Shown here one piece after another: positions 7,677 through 16,247 of a stretch of 64,000 nt of DNA. Below the pieces are notes generated by a model, which searched no databases, was not told where the DNA came from, and saw only the letters and a program-made list of their open reading frames with translations. The translations under genes and the position numbers were made by a program. The DNA comes from Asticcacaulis aquaticus (lineage in GTDB: Bacteria; Pseudomonadota; Alphaproteobacteria; Caulobacterales; Caulobacteraceae), in contig NZ_JAQQKX010000012.1 in assembly GCF_028550415.1 (NCBI RefSeq), positions 62,001 to 126,000 of the forward strand, in the 5' to 3' direction. The first letter of the stretch is position 1; every line of letters starts with the position of its first letter.

Positions 7677-10600
7677 ATGAGCCAGTTTTTGGATAGAATT
7701 TCGTTCTTCCGTCAGGAGAAGCAAAGCTTCTCCAATGGCCACGGCGCCAAGACGACGGAATCGCGCGAATGGGAAAAGGGTTACCGGGCGCGCTGGCAGC
7801 ACGACAAGATCGTGCGCTCCACGCACGGCGTGAACTGTACCGGTTCGTGCAGCTGGAAGGTTTACGTCAAGAATGGTCTTGTCACCTGGGAGACCCAGCA
7901 GACGGACTATCCGCGTACCCGTCCGGACATGCCGAACCACGAGCCGCGAGGCTGCGCCCGTGGCGCCAGCTACTCCTGGTATCTTTATAGCGCCAACAGA
8001 CTGAAATATCCGCTCATCCGCTCGAAGCTGATGAAGGCATGGCGCCGGGCAAAATCGCGGTTTGGCGACCCGGTCAAGGCTTGGGCCGCCGTCGTCGGCG
8101 ATGCCAAGGTACGCAATGACTACCAGCAGGCCCGCGGCCGGGGTGGTTTTGTCCGCGCGAGCTGGGACGAGGTGAACGAGATCATTGCCGCGTCCAATAT
8201 TCATACAGCCAAGACCTACGGTCCGGACCGGATAATCGGGTTCTCACCCATTCCGGCCATGTCCATGGTGTCTTACGCCGCCGGCAGCCGGTATCTTTCG
8301 CTCATCGGCGGCGTCTGCATGAGCTTCTACGACTGGTATTGCGACCTGCCGCCGTCGAGCCCTCAAACCTGGGGTGAGCAAACGGACGTGCCGGAAAGTG
8401 CCGACTGGTACAATTCGGGATTTATCATCGCCTGGGGCTCGAACGTTCCTCAGACCCGTACCCCCGACGCCCACTTCTTCACCGAGGTGCGTTATAAGGG
8501 TACCAAGACGGTTGCCGTGACGCCCGACTATTCGGAAGTGGCGAAACTCGCCGACCTTTGGATGCATCCCAAACAGGGAACGGATACGGCGCTGGCCCTC
8601 GCCATGGGCCACGTCATCCTCACCGAATGGCATCTGAAGGGAAAAAGCGACTACTTCGACGACTACTGCCGTTCCTTCACGGACATGCCGTTCCTGGTAC
8701 GTCTGATCGAAAAAGACGGCCGACTGGTGCCCGAGCGTATGATCCGGGCCTCGGATTTTGAGGGCAGCCTCGACATGGACAACAACCCCGATTGGAAACC
8801 GGTCGTGGTCTGTGGTCGCAAAGAGCAGATCCGCGTGCCGAATGGAACGGCCGGCTCTCGCTGGGGCCAAACGGGCAAGTGGAACCTCGAACCCAAGGAT
8901 GAGAAGACGGGCGAGGATATATGGCCGCTTCTGACCATGCTGGATCACAGCCAAAAGGAGGTAAAGTCTGTCGCGTTCCCGTACTTTGGTAACCTTGAGC
9001 ACGACTTCTTCAACTCCACCGGCCACGACAGCATTCTGGAACGCAATGTCCCGGCGGTGAAGCTAGACCTGAAGGATGGTCCGGCCTACGTCACGAGCGT
9101 CTTTGATCTGTTCGCGGCCAACTATGGCGTGGACCGCGGGCTCGGCGGCGATAATGTCGCGACGTCTTTCGATGACGATGTACCGTACACGCCGGCCTGG
9201 CAGGAGGCGATCACCGGTGTGCCGCGCGATCAGGTGATTGAGATTGCCCGTCAGTTCGCCGAGAATGCGCACAAGACGCACGGTCGTTCCATGGTCATTG
9301 TCGGCGCCGGATTGAACCACTGGTACCACATGGACATGACGTATCGCGCCATCATCAACATGCTGGTGATGTGCGGATGTATCGGCAAGTCGGGCGGCGG
9401 CTGGAGTCACTATGTTGGCCAAGAGAAGCTGCGACCCCAAACCGGCTGGGCGCCGCTGGCCTTTGGCACGGACTGGAGCCGTCCGCCACGTCAGCAGAAC
9501 TCGACCTCCTTCTTTTACGCGCATACCGACCAGTACCGGTATGAAAAACTGGAGATGGACGAAATCCTGTCTCCGCTGGCCGATCGCAACGAGTGGGCAG
9601 ATTTGTCGCTCATCGACTGCAACGTCAAGGCAGAACGGATGGGCTGGCTGCCGTCGGCCCCACAGCTCGAAGTCAATCCGCTGGAGCTTGGCCGTCGCAT
9701 TCATGCTGAAGGTGCCGATGCTGCCAGCCATGTCGCGCAAGGTCTCAAAAGCGGGGATCTCAAGCTGTCGTGTCTCGATCCCGATAATCCGGTGAACTGG
9801 CCGCGCAATATGTTCGTGTGGCGTTCGAACATTCTGGGGTCAAGCGGCAAGGGTCACGAATATTTCCTGAAGCATCTGCTCGGTACTCAGCATGGTGTGC
9901 AGGGAGTCGATCTCGGGCAGGAAGGCGCCAAGCTTCCGAACGAGGTCGTCTGGCATGAGGACGCGCCGGAAGGGAAACTTGACCTGCTGGTTACGCTCGA
10001 TTTCCGTATGTCGACCACCTGTATGTATTCGGACATCGTGTTGCCGACAGCCACCTGGTACGAGAAAAACGACCTCAATACGTCCGACATGCACCCCTTC
10101 ATTCACCCGTTGTCAGCGGCGGTGGATCCGGCCTGGGAAGCGCGTTCGGACTGGGACATCTACAAAGGCATTGCCAAGACCTTTTCGGAGCTTTGCGAGG
10201 GCCACCTTGGGGTCGAGCATGATGTGGTGATGAACCCCATCAAGCACGATACGGCCAATGAGCTGGCCCAGCCGATGGATGTCCAGGACTGGTATAAGGG
10301 TGAATGCGAGCCGATCCCGGGCAAGACGATGCCCACGGTGACCCTGGTCGAACGCGATTACCCCAACACGTTCAAAAAGTTCACGTCCTTGGGACCGCTT
10401 CTGACCAAGCTCGGCAATGGGGGCAAGGGTATCGGCTGGAATACCGAGCCGGAGCTGAAACTGCTAGGCGAGATGAACTATACCGTAACCGAGGACGGCA
10501 TTTCGAAAGGATTGCCGAAGATCGATACCGCCATCGACGCCGCCGAAGTCATCATGACGCTCGCACCCGAAACCAACGGACACGTGGCGGTCAAGGCGTG

Positions 10601-11453
10601 GAATGCCCTGTCTAAGGCGACCGGACGCAAACACGTCCACCTGGCTGAGGCGCGCGAAGACGAGCATATCCGGTATCGCGATATCCAGGCGCAACCGCGC
10701 AAGATCATCTCGTCGCCGACCTGGAGCGGGATCGAGTCCGAGCATGTCAGCTACACGGCGGGCTATACCAATGTCCACGAACTGATCCCCTGGCGCACCC
10801 TGACGGGCCGTCAACAGCTCTATCAGGATCACAAGTGGATGCGGGCCTTCGGCGAATCCCTGTGCGTCTATCGTCCGCCGGTCGATTTGAAGACAACCGC
10901 GCCCGTCATCCATCGCTTCGGGAAGGACCGCAAGCAGGTCGTGCTGAACTTCATCACGCCGCACCAGAAGTGGGGCATTCACTCGACCTATTCGGATAAC
11001 CTCTTGATGCTCACCCTGTCGCGTGGCGGGCCAATCGTGTGGATTTCCGAAATCGACGCCAGGAAGATCGGGGTCGAGGACAATGATTGGGTGGAGGCCT
11101 ACAATTCGAACGGCGCGCTGACGGCGCGGGTGGTCGTGTCCCAGCGTGTGCCGGAAGGCATGATCATGATGTATCACGCGCAGGAAAAGATCATCAATGT
11201 GCCGACGTCAGAGATCACGGGCGCGCGGGGCGGGATCCACAATTCCGTAACGCGGACCGTTCTGAAGCCTACCCACATGATCGGTGGCTACGTCCAGCTC
11301 GCTTACGATTTCAACTACTACGGCACGGTGGGCGCCAATCGGGACGAGTTCGTCATCCTCAGAAAAATGAAGAAGGTGAACTGGGACAATGTCGAGGGCT
11401 ACGGCCGCGGCGAACTCCCGACTGTCGACAATCGCACCGCGCAAGGAGCCTGA
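7677..11453 (+). CDS. narG: Respiratory nitrate reductase alpha subunit NarG
   Basis: Catalytic molybdenum subunit (1258 residues; E. coli 1247) of the membrane-bound, cytoplasm-facing quinol:nitrate oxidoreductase. The FS0 cluster ligands H50, C54, C58 and C93 are present (THGVNCTGSC and RGC), and D223 in YDWYCDLPP corresponds to the Mo-ligand Asp222 of E. coli. The start is preceded by CCGAGGATAAAATA. It needs the molybdopterin products of moaA/moaB and molybdate from modABC, both encoded nearby. Full length, no disruption seen. Confidence 0.98.
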   Translation: MSQFLDRISFFRQEKQSFSNGHGAKTTESREWEKGYRARWQHDKIVRSTHGVNCTGSCSWKVYVKNGLVTWETQQTDYPRTRPDMPNHEPRGCARGASYSWYLYSANRLKYPLIRSKLMKAWRRAKSRFGDPVKAWAAVVGDAKVRNDYQQARGRGGFVRASWDEVNEIIAASNIHTAKTYGPDRIIGFSPIPAMSMVSYAAGSRYLSLIGGVCMSFYDWYCDLPPSSPQTWGEQTDVPESADWYNSGFIIAWGSNVPQTRTPDAHFFTEVRYKGTKTVAVTPDYSEVAKLADLWMHPKQGTDTALALAMGHVILTEWHLKGKSDYFDDYCRSFTDMPFLVRLIEKDGRLVPERMIRASDFEGSLDMDNNPDWKPVVVCGRKEQIRVPNGTAGSRWGQTGKWNLEPKDEKTGEDIWPLLTMLDHSQKEVKSVAFPYFGNLEHDFFNSTGHDSILERNVPAVKLDLKDGPAYVTSVFDLFAANYGVDRGLGGDNVATSFDDDVPYTPAWQEAITGVPRDQVIEIARQFAENAHKTHGRSMVIVGAGLNHWYHMDMTYRAIINMLVMCGCIGKSGGGWSHYVGQEKLRPQTGWAPLAFGTDWSRPPRQQNSTSFFYAHTDQYRYEKLEMDEILSPLADRNEWADLSLIDCNVKAERMGWLPSAPQLEVNPLELGRRIHAEGADAASHVAQGLKSGDLKLSCLDPDNPVNWPRNMFVWRSNILGSSGKGHEYFLKHLLGTQHGVQGVDLGQEGAKLPNEVVWHEDAPEGKLDLLVTLDFRMSTTCMYSDIVLPTATWYEKNDLNTSDMHPFIHPLSAAVDPAWEARSDWDIYKGIAKTFSELCEGHLGVEHDVVMNPIKHDTANELAQPMDVQDWYKGECEPIPGKTMPTVTLVERDYPNTFKKFTSLGPLLTKLGNGGKGIGWNTEPELKLLGEMNYTVTEDGISKGLPKIDTAIDAAEVIMTLAPETNGHVAVKAWNALSKATGRKHVHLAEAREDEHIRYRDIQAQPRKIISSPTWSGIESEHVSYTAGYTNVHELIPWRTLTGRQQLYQDHKWMRAFGESLCVYRPPVDLKTTAPVIHRFGKDRKQVVLNFITPHQKWGIHSTYSDNLLMLTLSRGGPIVWISEIDARKIGVEDNDWVEAYNSNGALTARVVVSQRVPEGMIMMYHAQEKIINVPTSEITGARGGIHNSVTRTVLKPTHMIGGYVQLAYDFNYYGTVGANRDEFVILRKMKKVNWDNVEGYGRGELPTVDNRTAQGA

Positions 11454-11457
11454 TCCC

Positions 11458-12984
11458 ATGAAAGTACGTGCTCAGATCGGCATGGTGCTGAATCTTGATA
11501 AGTGCATTGGTTGCCATACCTGTTCGGTAACCTGCAAGAACGTTTGGACCTCACGCCAGGGCGTTGAATACGCCTGGTTCAACAACGTCGAAACCAAGCC
11601 CGGCGTGGGCTATCCAAACGACTGGGAAAACCAGGATCGCTGGAAGGGCGGCTGGAAACGGCACGCCTCGGGCAAGATCACGCCCAAGCAAGGCGGCAAG
11701 TGGCGTACCTTGGCCGGGCTTTTCTCCAACCCGAACATGCCGTCTATCGACGACTACTACGAGCCCTTCACCTTCGACTACGAGCACCTGCAGAAGTCGC
11801 CGGAAGCGAAGACCATGCCGACGGCTCAGCCGGTGTCGGTCATCACCGGCAAGAAGATGAAGAAGATTAACTCGGGTCCCAACTGGGAAGAGATCCTGGG
11901 CGGCGAGTTCGAGAAGCGCAGCAAGGACAAGAATTTCGAGAACACCCAGAAGGAAATCTATGGGCAGTTCGAAAATACCTTCATGATGTATCTGCCGCGG
12001 CTATGTGAGCACTGCCTCAATCCGGCGTGCGTGGCCGCTTGTCCGTCAGGCGCTATTTACAAGCGTGAAGAGGACGGCATTGTCCTTATCGATCAGGACA
12101 AATGTCGCGGCTGGCGCATGTGCGTTTCGGCCTGCCCCTACAAGAAGATCTACTTCAACTGGGAGTCCGGCAAGTCGGAGAAGTGCACCTTCTGCTATCC
12201 GCGTATCGAGGCGGGTGAGCCCACAGTCTGTTCGGAAACCTGCGTCGGGCGCATTCGCTATCTGGGCGTTCTGCTCTATGACGCCGACCGGATCGAAGCC
12301 TCTGCGTCGGTTGAGGACGAACAGAACCTCTACCACGCGCAACTGGACATGTTCCTCGATCCCGAAGACCCAGAAGTCATCCGGGCCGCGAAGGCGGAGG
12401 GCATTCCTGACAGCTGGCTTGAAGCGGCGCGCCGTTCGCCCGTTTACAAGATGGCCATCGACTGGAAGATCGCCTTCCCGCTCCATCCGGAATACCGCAC
12501 CCTGCCGATGGTCTGGTACGTGCCGCCGCTGTCTCCGATCCAGAACGCAGCAGCAAAGGGCCAGGTCGGCCTCAATGGAATCATCCCTGATGTCAAGTCA
12601 CTGCGCATTCCTCTGACCTATCTCGCCAATATGCTTACGGCAGGCGAGGAGCGGCCAGTGCAACTCGCATTGGAGCGGATGCTGGCCATGCGCGCCTATA
12701 TGCGTGGCCGGCACGTAGACGGCGTGGCAATGCCTGAGCTCCTGGAGCGGACGGGCATGGATACGGGCATGGTCGACGAGATGTACCGGTATCTGGCCAT
12801 CGCCAATTACGAAGACCGGTTCGTCATTCCGACTTCGCACAAGGAGTATGCCGAGAACGCCTTCGACATGAAGTCTTCTTGCGGCTTTTCATTCGGAAAT
12901 GGCTGCTCGACCGGTGACAGCAAAACCAATCTCTTCGTTTCCCCTAAGCGCAAAAATCTCTTCGGAGGCACTCATGTCGGCTGA
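11458..12984 (+). CDS. narH: Nitrate reductase beta subunit NarH
   Basis: Electron-transfer subunit of 508 residues carrying four Fe-S clusters. Cysteine motifs are visible at the N-terminus (CIGCHTCSVTC) and mid-protein (CEHCLNPACVAACP, CRGWRMCVSACP, CTFC). The Trp in CRGW is the usual NarH substitution that makes one cluster 3Fe-4S. The start is the ATG right after narG (GCAAGGAGCC ahead of it); an in-frame longer version would lie inside narG. It overlaps narJ by 11 bases. Confidence 0.97.
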   Translation: MKVRAQIGMVLNLDKCIGCHTCSVTCKNVWTSRQGVEYAWFNNVETKPGVGYPNDWENQDRWKGGWKRHASGKITPKQGGKWRTLAGLFSNPNMPSIDDYYEPFTFDYEHLQKSPEAKTMPTAQPVSVITGKKMKKINSGPNWEEILGGEFEKRSKDKNFENTQKEIYGQFENTFMMYLPRLCEHCLNPACVAACPSGAIYKREEDGIVLIDQDKCRGWRMCVSACPYKKIYFNWESGKSEKCTFCYPRIEAGEPTVCSETCVGRIRYLGVLLYDADRIEASASVEDEQNLYHAQLDMFLDPEDPEVIRAAKAEGIPDSWLEAARRSPVYKMAIDWKIAFPLHPEYRTLPMVWYVPPLSPIQNAAAKGQVGLNGIIPDVKSLRIPLTYLANMLTAGEERPVQLALERMLAMRAYMRGRHVDGVAMPELLERTGMDTGMVDEMYRYLAIANYEDRFVIPTSHKEYAENAFDMKSSCGFSFGNGCSTGDSKTNLFVSPKRKNLFGGTHVG

Positions 12985-13648
12985 ACATCAAAAAGCTCTT
13001 ACCTTCAAGGCTCTCGGCCTCATGCTCTGTTATCCGACACCGGAATGGACGGACAACCTGCCTGAACTGCTCACTGTGATTCAGGCGGAAGGCCTTCTCG
13101 GTCCGGCGCAGATTGACGGTGTGAATGCACTTGCCGATCACCTGCGCTCGGATGTCATCGCCGCGCAAGAGTCCTATGTCGCGACCTTCGACCGCGTCCG
13201 CTCACTCTCGCTGCATCTGTTCGAGCATGTGCACGGCGAATCCCGCGACCGCGGTCAGGCGATGATCGATCTGATCGATCGCTACAGGGAGGTCGATCTG
13301 ATTCCGCCCACCAATGAACTTCCGGACTACCTTCCGATGTTCCTCGAATATCTGAGTAATCTGGATATCCGCGAGGCCAAGGAAGCGCTGTCTGAGCCAG
13401 TGCATATTATCGAGGCCGTGGCGAAGCGGCTTCAGGATCGGGAAAGTCCGTACCTGGCGGTGTTCAATGCCCTTCTGCATCTCTTGGGCAAGCCCGCTCT
13501 GCGCAAGGCTCATGTGATCATCGGCGGACAGAAGACGGCCGATCCCACTCTTGAAGACATCGACAAGGAGTGGGCCGAAATGCCCGTGGAATTCCTCGGC
13601 GCCACAGCGCCTGACACCGCGCAGCCCCACGCGCGCTGCGGTTCATAG
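12974..13648 (+). CDS. narJ: Nitrate reductase assembly chaperone NarJ
   Basis: Cytoplasmic chaperone (224 residues) needed for Mo-cofactor insertion into NarG and membrane docking of NarGH; not part of the final enzyme. Family features include ALGLMLCYPTPEW near the N-terminus and LSLHLFEHVHGESRDRGQAM in the middle. The ATG at 12974 overlaps the end of narH and has GGAGGCACTC ahead of it. Between narH and narI as in other nar operons. Confidence 0.95.
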   Translation: MSAEHQKALTFKALGLMLCYPTPEWTDNLPELLTVIQAEGLLGPAQIDGVNALADHLRSDVIAAQESYVATFDRVRSLSLHLFEHVHGESRDRGQAMIDLIDRYREVDLIPPTNELPDYLPMFLEYLSNLDIREAKEALSEPVHIIEAVAKRLQDRESPYLAVFNALLHLLGKPALRKAHVIIGGQKTADPTLEDIDKEWAEMPVEFLGATAPDTAQPHARCGS

Positions 13649-13657
13649 GAGCCTGTC

Positions 13658-14347
13658 ATGATCGATCAATATTACACCTTTTTTTTCGGGCTGTACCCGT
13701 ATATCGCCCTGAGCATTCTCGTGATCGGCAGCATCATTCGCTACGACCGGGAGCCCTACACATGGAAGGCGTCTTCATCGCTTCTGCTGGCGGACAAGGG
13801 GCTGCGTATCGGGAATATTCTGTTCCACATCGGCGTGTTGTTCATCTTCGGCGGACACCTTGTCGGTCTTCTAACGCCACACTGGGTCTATGCCCCTTTC
13901 ATCACGGCCGAGCAGAAACAGATGGTCGCGATTGTCGCGGGTGGTATTGCCGGCGTCATCGGCTTTGTCGGCCTGACCATTCTTGTCTTTCGCCGGCTGT
14001 TCGTGGCGCGTATCCGTCAGACCAGTTCCTTCTCTGACATGGCGGTGCTGCTTTTGTTATGGGTGCAGATCACTCTGGGCCTGACCACGATACCCTTTTC
14101 GCTGGGGCACCACGACGCCACTATTATGCTGAAGCTGTGCGACTGGGCTCAGTCTATTTTCACCTTCCAGCCGGGCGCTGCTGACTACATCAAGGGGCTT
14201 GCCTGGCCGTACCAGAGCCACATCATTCTGGGGCTCACCATGTTCGTCCTGTTCCCATTCACCCGCCTGGTGCACATGCTGAGCGTACCGGTAAAATATG
14301 TATGGCGCCCCTATCAGGTCGTTCGCAGCCGTATGGCGAAGCGCTGA
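13658..14347 (+). CDS. narI: Nitrate reductase gamma subunit NarI (cytochrome b)
   Basis: Membrane diheme cytochrome b (229 residues, five predicted transmembrane segments) that oxidises ubiquinol and passes electrons to NarH. Candidate heme-ligand histidines lie in HIGVLFIFGGHLVGL and in the C-terminal HIILGLTMFVLFPFTRLVHML. The start follows TAGGAGCCTGTC. No menaquinone genes are seen in this window, which fits ubiquinol as electron donor and the neighbouring ubiTUV genes. Confidence 0.96.
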   Translation: MIDQYYTFFFGLYPYIALSILVIGSIIRYDREPYTWKASSSLLLADKGLRIGNILFHIGVLFIFGGHLVGLLTPHWVYAPFITAEQKQMVAIVAGGIAGVIGFVGLTILVFRRLFVARIRQTSSFSDMAVLLLLWVQITLGLTTIPFSLGHHDATIMLKLCDWAQSIFTFQPGAADYIKGLAWPYQSHIILGLTMFVLFPFTRLVHMLSVPVKYVWRPYQVVRSRMAKR

Positions 14348-14357
14348 GGAGACAGAG

Positions 14358-14834
14358 ATGCCTATTTTCGTCAACGACACCGAAATCAGTGATGATCAGG
14401 TTTTCCGGGAGATGCAACATCATCCGGCGGAAGACCGGGAGACCGCTATGAAGATGGCGGCCGAGGCCCTAACCATCCGGGAGCTTCTTCTTCAGGCTTA
14501 CGTCTCCGAAGGTTTGGGCCCCCGCGAGGGCTCGGAAGAGGGGGATCCTGAAGCGGACGACGACCGCATCCAGACGTTGCTCGATACGGTGATAAAGGTG
14601 CCGGAAGCGGACGAGGAAACAGCGCGGCGCTATTTTGAGAACAACAAATCGGAGTTCGCGTCCCTGGTTCCGGACGGCCTGCCCACTTTCGATAAGATGA
14701 AGCAGGTGATCATAGATTTCCTGCGTGATTCCAGCTGGCGAACCTCTGTGACCCAATACATCAAGATTCTGGCGGGCAAAGCGAAGCTCGCGGGCATCGA
14801 TCTTGAAGCTGCGGAAACTCCGCTGGTGAGATAG
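14358..14834 (+). CDS. nar-linked PpiC-like protein lacking the parvulin domain
   Basis: 158-residue protein resembling the peptidyl-prolyl isomerases often found right after narI. The N-terminal helical part (to about residue 110, RRYFENNKSEFAS) and the C-terminal part (LPTFDKMKQVIIDFLRDSSW to the end) match the chaperone-like halves of that family, but the parvulin catalytic domain expected between them is absent; the two halves meet near residue 112. It may keep a chaperone-like role for NarG or be a relic. The ATG at 14358 has GAGGAGACAGAG ahead of it. The missing domain is judged from memory of the family, not by alignment. Confidence 0.65.
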   Translation: MPIFVNDTEISDDQVFREMQHHPAEDRETAMKMAAEALTIRELLLQAYVSEGLGPREGSEEGDPEADDDRIQTLLDTVIKVPEADEETARRYFENNKSEFASLVPDGLPTFDKMKQVIIDFLRDSSWRTSVTQYIKILAGKAKLAGIDLEAAETPLVR

Positions 14835-14838
14835 TTAG

Positions 14839-15042
14839 CCTGCAACAACAACCTACGCCCGCGTTCACCGAGAGCGCGGGCGGTTCTTTAAGACGCTAGA
14901 CAAGTCGTCAGGCCACATGCTTTTGGATCAGGCGACTCTCGAAATGCTCAAACGCGCCGCCCCCTTGCGTAAACCGCCGGCGGAAATCTCTGGCGAGGAA
15001 ATAGAACTGGTTGTTCCAGTTGAGTATTTTGTTAATAGGTGA
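14839..15042 (+). pseudogene. TonB C-terminal-domain remnant
   Basis: An open stretch directly after the PpiC-like stop reads as the end of a TonB-type energy transducer: DKSSGH, LLDQATLEMLKRAAPL, then EIELVVPVEYFVNR before the stop at 15040-15042. This is the usual TonB order (SSGH, A-x-L-D-x-A, AAPxP, V-P-V-x-F). There is no start codon or N-terminal part; an internal ATG at 14917 would give only 41 residues. It seems to be a decayed or truncated gene end. Confidence 0.55.
14856..14882 (+). terminator. GC-rich hairpin after the nar operon
   Basis: CGCCCGCG (14856-14863) pairs with CGCGGGCG (14875-14882) across an 11-base loop, followed by GTTCTTTA. It lies 22 bases after the last nar-cluster gene. 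The T-run is short, so it is a possible intrinsic terminator only. It falls inside the TonB-like remnant, which suggests that remnant is no longer under coding constraint. Confidence 0.45.
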
Positions 15043-15081
15043 AGGTGGTCCCCACGGGGTGTTCTGTTGTCATTACGTCAG

Positions 15082-16131
15082 CTAAAAATGGTTTTGCAGC
15101 TCCGCGAAAATATCCGGGCGGTAGACGCATTTGGTTGATAGGGATGTAGCTATCGATTGCGCCACCACTGGGCTTAGCAAATACCCGTGGCGATACATTC
15201 CGTTGGCGCTGATCAGGCGGTTCTCGCACCCCCATTTTATCTTCGGAAGCTTGTGCGGATAAGTCGGCCGCACACCGGACATAATCTCCACAACTAATCC
15301 CGTACCCAGGCTTTCGCCGAAAAGGTGCCCGGCTGACATCAGTTGCCGCAGCCCATCGGCGCGGGCCATACCTTCGATCGGATTCTCCTCCTCGCGCATG
15401 GTGGCGCCCAGGATGAGGGTATCGCCGTCTTGCGGGACGATGTAGAAAGGCGCTTCCTCAGCGTGAAAACGCACCGGCCGGGATATGCGAAACTCATAGC
15501 TGGGCAAAAGTCGAACAGCTTCTCCCTTCACAGCATAAAGTTCGGGATCGCTATCTTCCGTCCAACCACGACAATCGATCACGCGATTGTAGGCTTCGAG
15601 CAGCTGGCTTGGCGATGCCTCTTCGCGGATCAACTGGCAACCGGATTTCAACAGAGTGTCGACCAGTGCTTTCAGCGCCCGGTCGACGACAAGATGGGCG
15701 TCGTTCGGGAAGAAAAGCGCTGTCGAAAAATGATCCGGCAGATGAGGCTCCAGAGCCCGCAAATCTGACCGTGTAAGCTGCACCCACTCGTCTGTCTGAG
15801 CCGCAATGCTGGACTTAAAGGCCTCCAGAAGGTGTAACTGAAGGTCCGTTACGACATAGAGGCTGCCATTGCGGATGAGCGCTTCGGGCGCCAATTCCTG
15901 CAGCCAGTCCTGCCAGACATTAATTGCATCACGACCCGCTTCTACAAACCGGAACGGCAGTTCGCCGGCTTCGCCCATGGGGGTAAGCATACCGGCCGCC
16001 GACGCGCTGGCCCCAGTGCCAGGGAAGCCGCTTCGGTCGTACACAGTCACCTTGTAATTCTGTCTCGCGAGTGTGAGCGCGCAGCTTAGGCCGCAAACGC
16101 CGGCGCCGATCACGGCAACGGTCTCTGTCAT
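15082..16131 (-). CDS. FAD-dependent glycine-oxidase-like protein (ThiO/DAO family)
   Basis: 349-residue flavoprotein of the D-amino-acid/glycine oxidase family. The N-terminal FAD-binding GAGVCGLSCALTLAR (GxGxxG) is followed by ASASAAGMLTPMGEAG, as in ThiO. The C-terminal ISANGMYRHGYLLSP is the usual flavin-contact segment. ThiO makes dehydroglycine for thiazole synthesis, but no other thi gene is nearby, so substrate and role here are uncertain. The start is the second ATG (16131), preceded by GGAGGTGCCT; the first ATG is part of that Shine-Dalgarno. Transcribed away from nnrS. Confidence 0.75.
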   Translation of the reverse strand: MTETVAVIGAGVCGLSCALTLARQNYKVTVYDRSGFPGTGASASAAGMLTPMGEAGELPFRFVEAGRDAINVWQDWLQELAPEALIRNGSLYVVTDLQLHLLEAFKSSIAAQTDEWVQLTRSDLRALEPHLPDHFSTALFFPNDAHLVVDRALKALVDTLLKSGCQLIREEASPSQLLEAYNRVIDCRGWTEDSDPELYAVKGEAVRLLPSYEFRISRPVRFHAEEAPFYIVPQDGDTLILGATMREEENPIEGMARADGLRQLMSAGHLFGESLGTGLVVEIMSGVRPTYPHKLPKIKWGCENRLISANGMYRHGYLLSPVVAQSIATSLSTKCVYRPDIFAELQNHF

Positions 16132-16178
16132 AGGCACCTCCATTCACTACGTCTTAGAATGGCAACGTTTGCGGGCAA

Positions 16179-16192
16179 TTGACCTTCCTCAA
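16179..16192 (+). promoter_or_regulatory. FNR-like box upstream of nnrS
   Basis: TTGACCTTCCTCAA matches TTGAC-N4-ATCAA except at one base (C for A). It lies between the ThiO-like gene (leftward) and nnrS (rightward), 55 bases before the nnrS ATG. One half-site is degenerate and no clear -10 is seen, so confidence is moderate. Confidence 0.5.
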
Positions 16193-16247
16193 GGCCTTCA
16201 TTCACCGCACGTGCTTTTTTGTCTGAAAGCAAATTATGGAGGCGGCG

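Noticed and set aside
7281-8204. 307-residue leftward open frame
   Set aside because: Antisense to narK2 and narG; shadow frame.
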